Assembly (NCBI GenBank): GCA_947505025.1
Contig: CANNIJ010000091.1
Coordinates: 1 to 5,638, forward strand
Direction: 5' to 3'
Source: Legionellaceae bacterium
Lineage (GTDB): Bacteria > Pseudomonadota > Gammaproteobacteria > Legionellales > Legionellaceae
DNA: 5,638 bases
Part shown: positions 5,119 to 5,638 of the stretch, one piece after another
Layout: the number at the start of each line of letters is the position of its first letter
Numbering within the stretch: position 1 is the first letter of the stretch
Program-made: the position numbers and the translations under genes
Notes under the pieces: generated by a model
Seen by the model: the letters and a program-made list of their open reading frames with translations, nothing else
Told to the model about the DNA's origin: nothing
The model's database searches: none

Positions 5119-5638
5119 TTAATCTAAAAAATCATTTGGCGCCAACTGGTAGGCGTTCAAATACTCATCATGTAAAACTATGGTGCGATGACCACCCACT
5201 AGTTTTTTAGAGCTAGTTAATACACCACTTTTAAATTGCCAATGTTTGGGCAACCTTAAGCGCGTATTCAGGGATGATAGTTCAGCTAAAGTTTGATTTT
5301 TATTTTGCACACTATACGATTGCATGACATACACATTTCCATGTGGATCTATTAATTCAAACACCGGCAGATTTGCAGCATATGTATAATTAAGCTGACG
5401 ATGAATGATATGTTCATGGTAAGGGCTGGTGCCATGAATAATATCTATTGGATGAATTTCCACCCAAGCGATCTCGCGCATTGGCAATGCACCTATAGTA
5501 CGTGTAGTAGTCTCCGTAAAATCCGTGTGACTGATTGCATCCATCACATAATACTGTGGCCCACGTAAATAAACAAATAAACTACCGGTTTCATGCTTAA
5601 GATTACTAGTGCCAAGCACATCCCAAAGCGATGCTGGA
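5119..5638 (-). CDS. Unrecognised histidine-rich protein, N-terminus beyond the right edge
   Basis: This minus-strand frame is open from the window's right edge to the TAA at 5119-5121, showing about 172 residues of a longer protein. A GTG at 5617-5619 is in frame, but the frame continues upstream as PASLWD, so the real start is probably outside. I do not recognise the family. The visible sequence looks like a globular, strand-rich soluble domain: LFVYLRGPQYYVMDA, then ALPMREIAWVEIHPIDIIHG. A histidine cluster follows (HGTSPYHEHIIHRQLNY), which could bind metal or form an active site, and then LPVFELIDPHGNVYVMQSYS, resembling a beta-strand pair. The C-terminal part (GHRTIVLHDEYLNAYQLAPNDFLD) is again ordered-looking. 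No hydrophobic membrane segment is visible. The stop lies 14 bases past the dedA stop, so the genes are convergent and unlikely to share a transcript. Confidence 0.8.
   Translation of the reverse strand, partial: PASLWDVLGTSNLKHETGSLFVYLRGPQYYVMDAISHTDFTETTTRTIGALPMREIAWVEIHPIDIIHGTSPYHEHIIHRQLNYTYAANLPVFELIDPHGNVYVMQSYSVQNKNQTLAELSSLNTRLRLPKHWQFKSGVLTSSKKLVGGHRTIVLHDEYLNAYQLAPNDFLD

Overview
The window looks like ordinary chromosome from a moderately AT-rich proteobacterium, most likely a gammaproteobacterium. The main evidence is the gene order dacA - ybeD - lipB, which is shared with enteric bacteria. The NrdA/NrdB type fits, and so does a DedA protein that, from memory, resembles the N-terminal part of Legionella-type LssY proteins. 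A Legionella/Coxiella-like lineage is plausible but is inference only. I see no mobile element, CRISPR array, tRNA or rRNA.

Left part (1-1346, + strand): the last 75 codons of nrdA, class I ribonucleotide reductase large subunit, followed 15 bases later by a complete nrdB for the radical-generating small subunit. NrdB has the overall sequence style of the Chlamydia-type R2 protein but keeps the radical tyrosine and an aspartate iron ligand. It should therefore be a normal tyrosyl-radical enzyme. NrdA and NrdB together make deoxyribonucleotides for DNA synthesis.

Middle (1356-2362): an unrecognised minus-strand gene for a protein with a two-helix membrane hairpin runs head-on into nrdB with 9 bases between the stop codons. 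Upstream of it, up to the dacA start, is about 350 bases without a convincing gene. This gap holds a perfect inverted repeat with 10-base arms (2201-2224), a weakly supported 50-codon membrane-protein-like ORF on the minus strand (2068-2220), and a candidate dacA promoter (2301-2329).

Right part (2363-5104, + strand): a tightly packed likely operon of dacA (PBP5-type D-alanyl-D-alanine carboxypeptidase), ybeD (DUF493), lipB (octanoyltransferase for lipoate synthesis) and a DedA-family membrane protein. The genes are separated by +11, -1 and -1 bases, so translational coupling is likely from ybeD onward. The usual lipoate partner lipA is not next to lipB; the DedA gene occupies that place. At the right edge (5119-5638, minus strand) is the 3' part of an unrecognised, histidine-rich gene, convergent with dedA.

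I find no strong case for a new multi-gene system. The items most worth a second look are the palindrome and small ORF in the 2016-2362 gap, the two unrecognised genes, and the coupling of lipB to a DedA gene.
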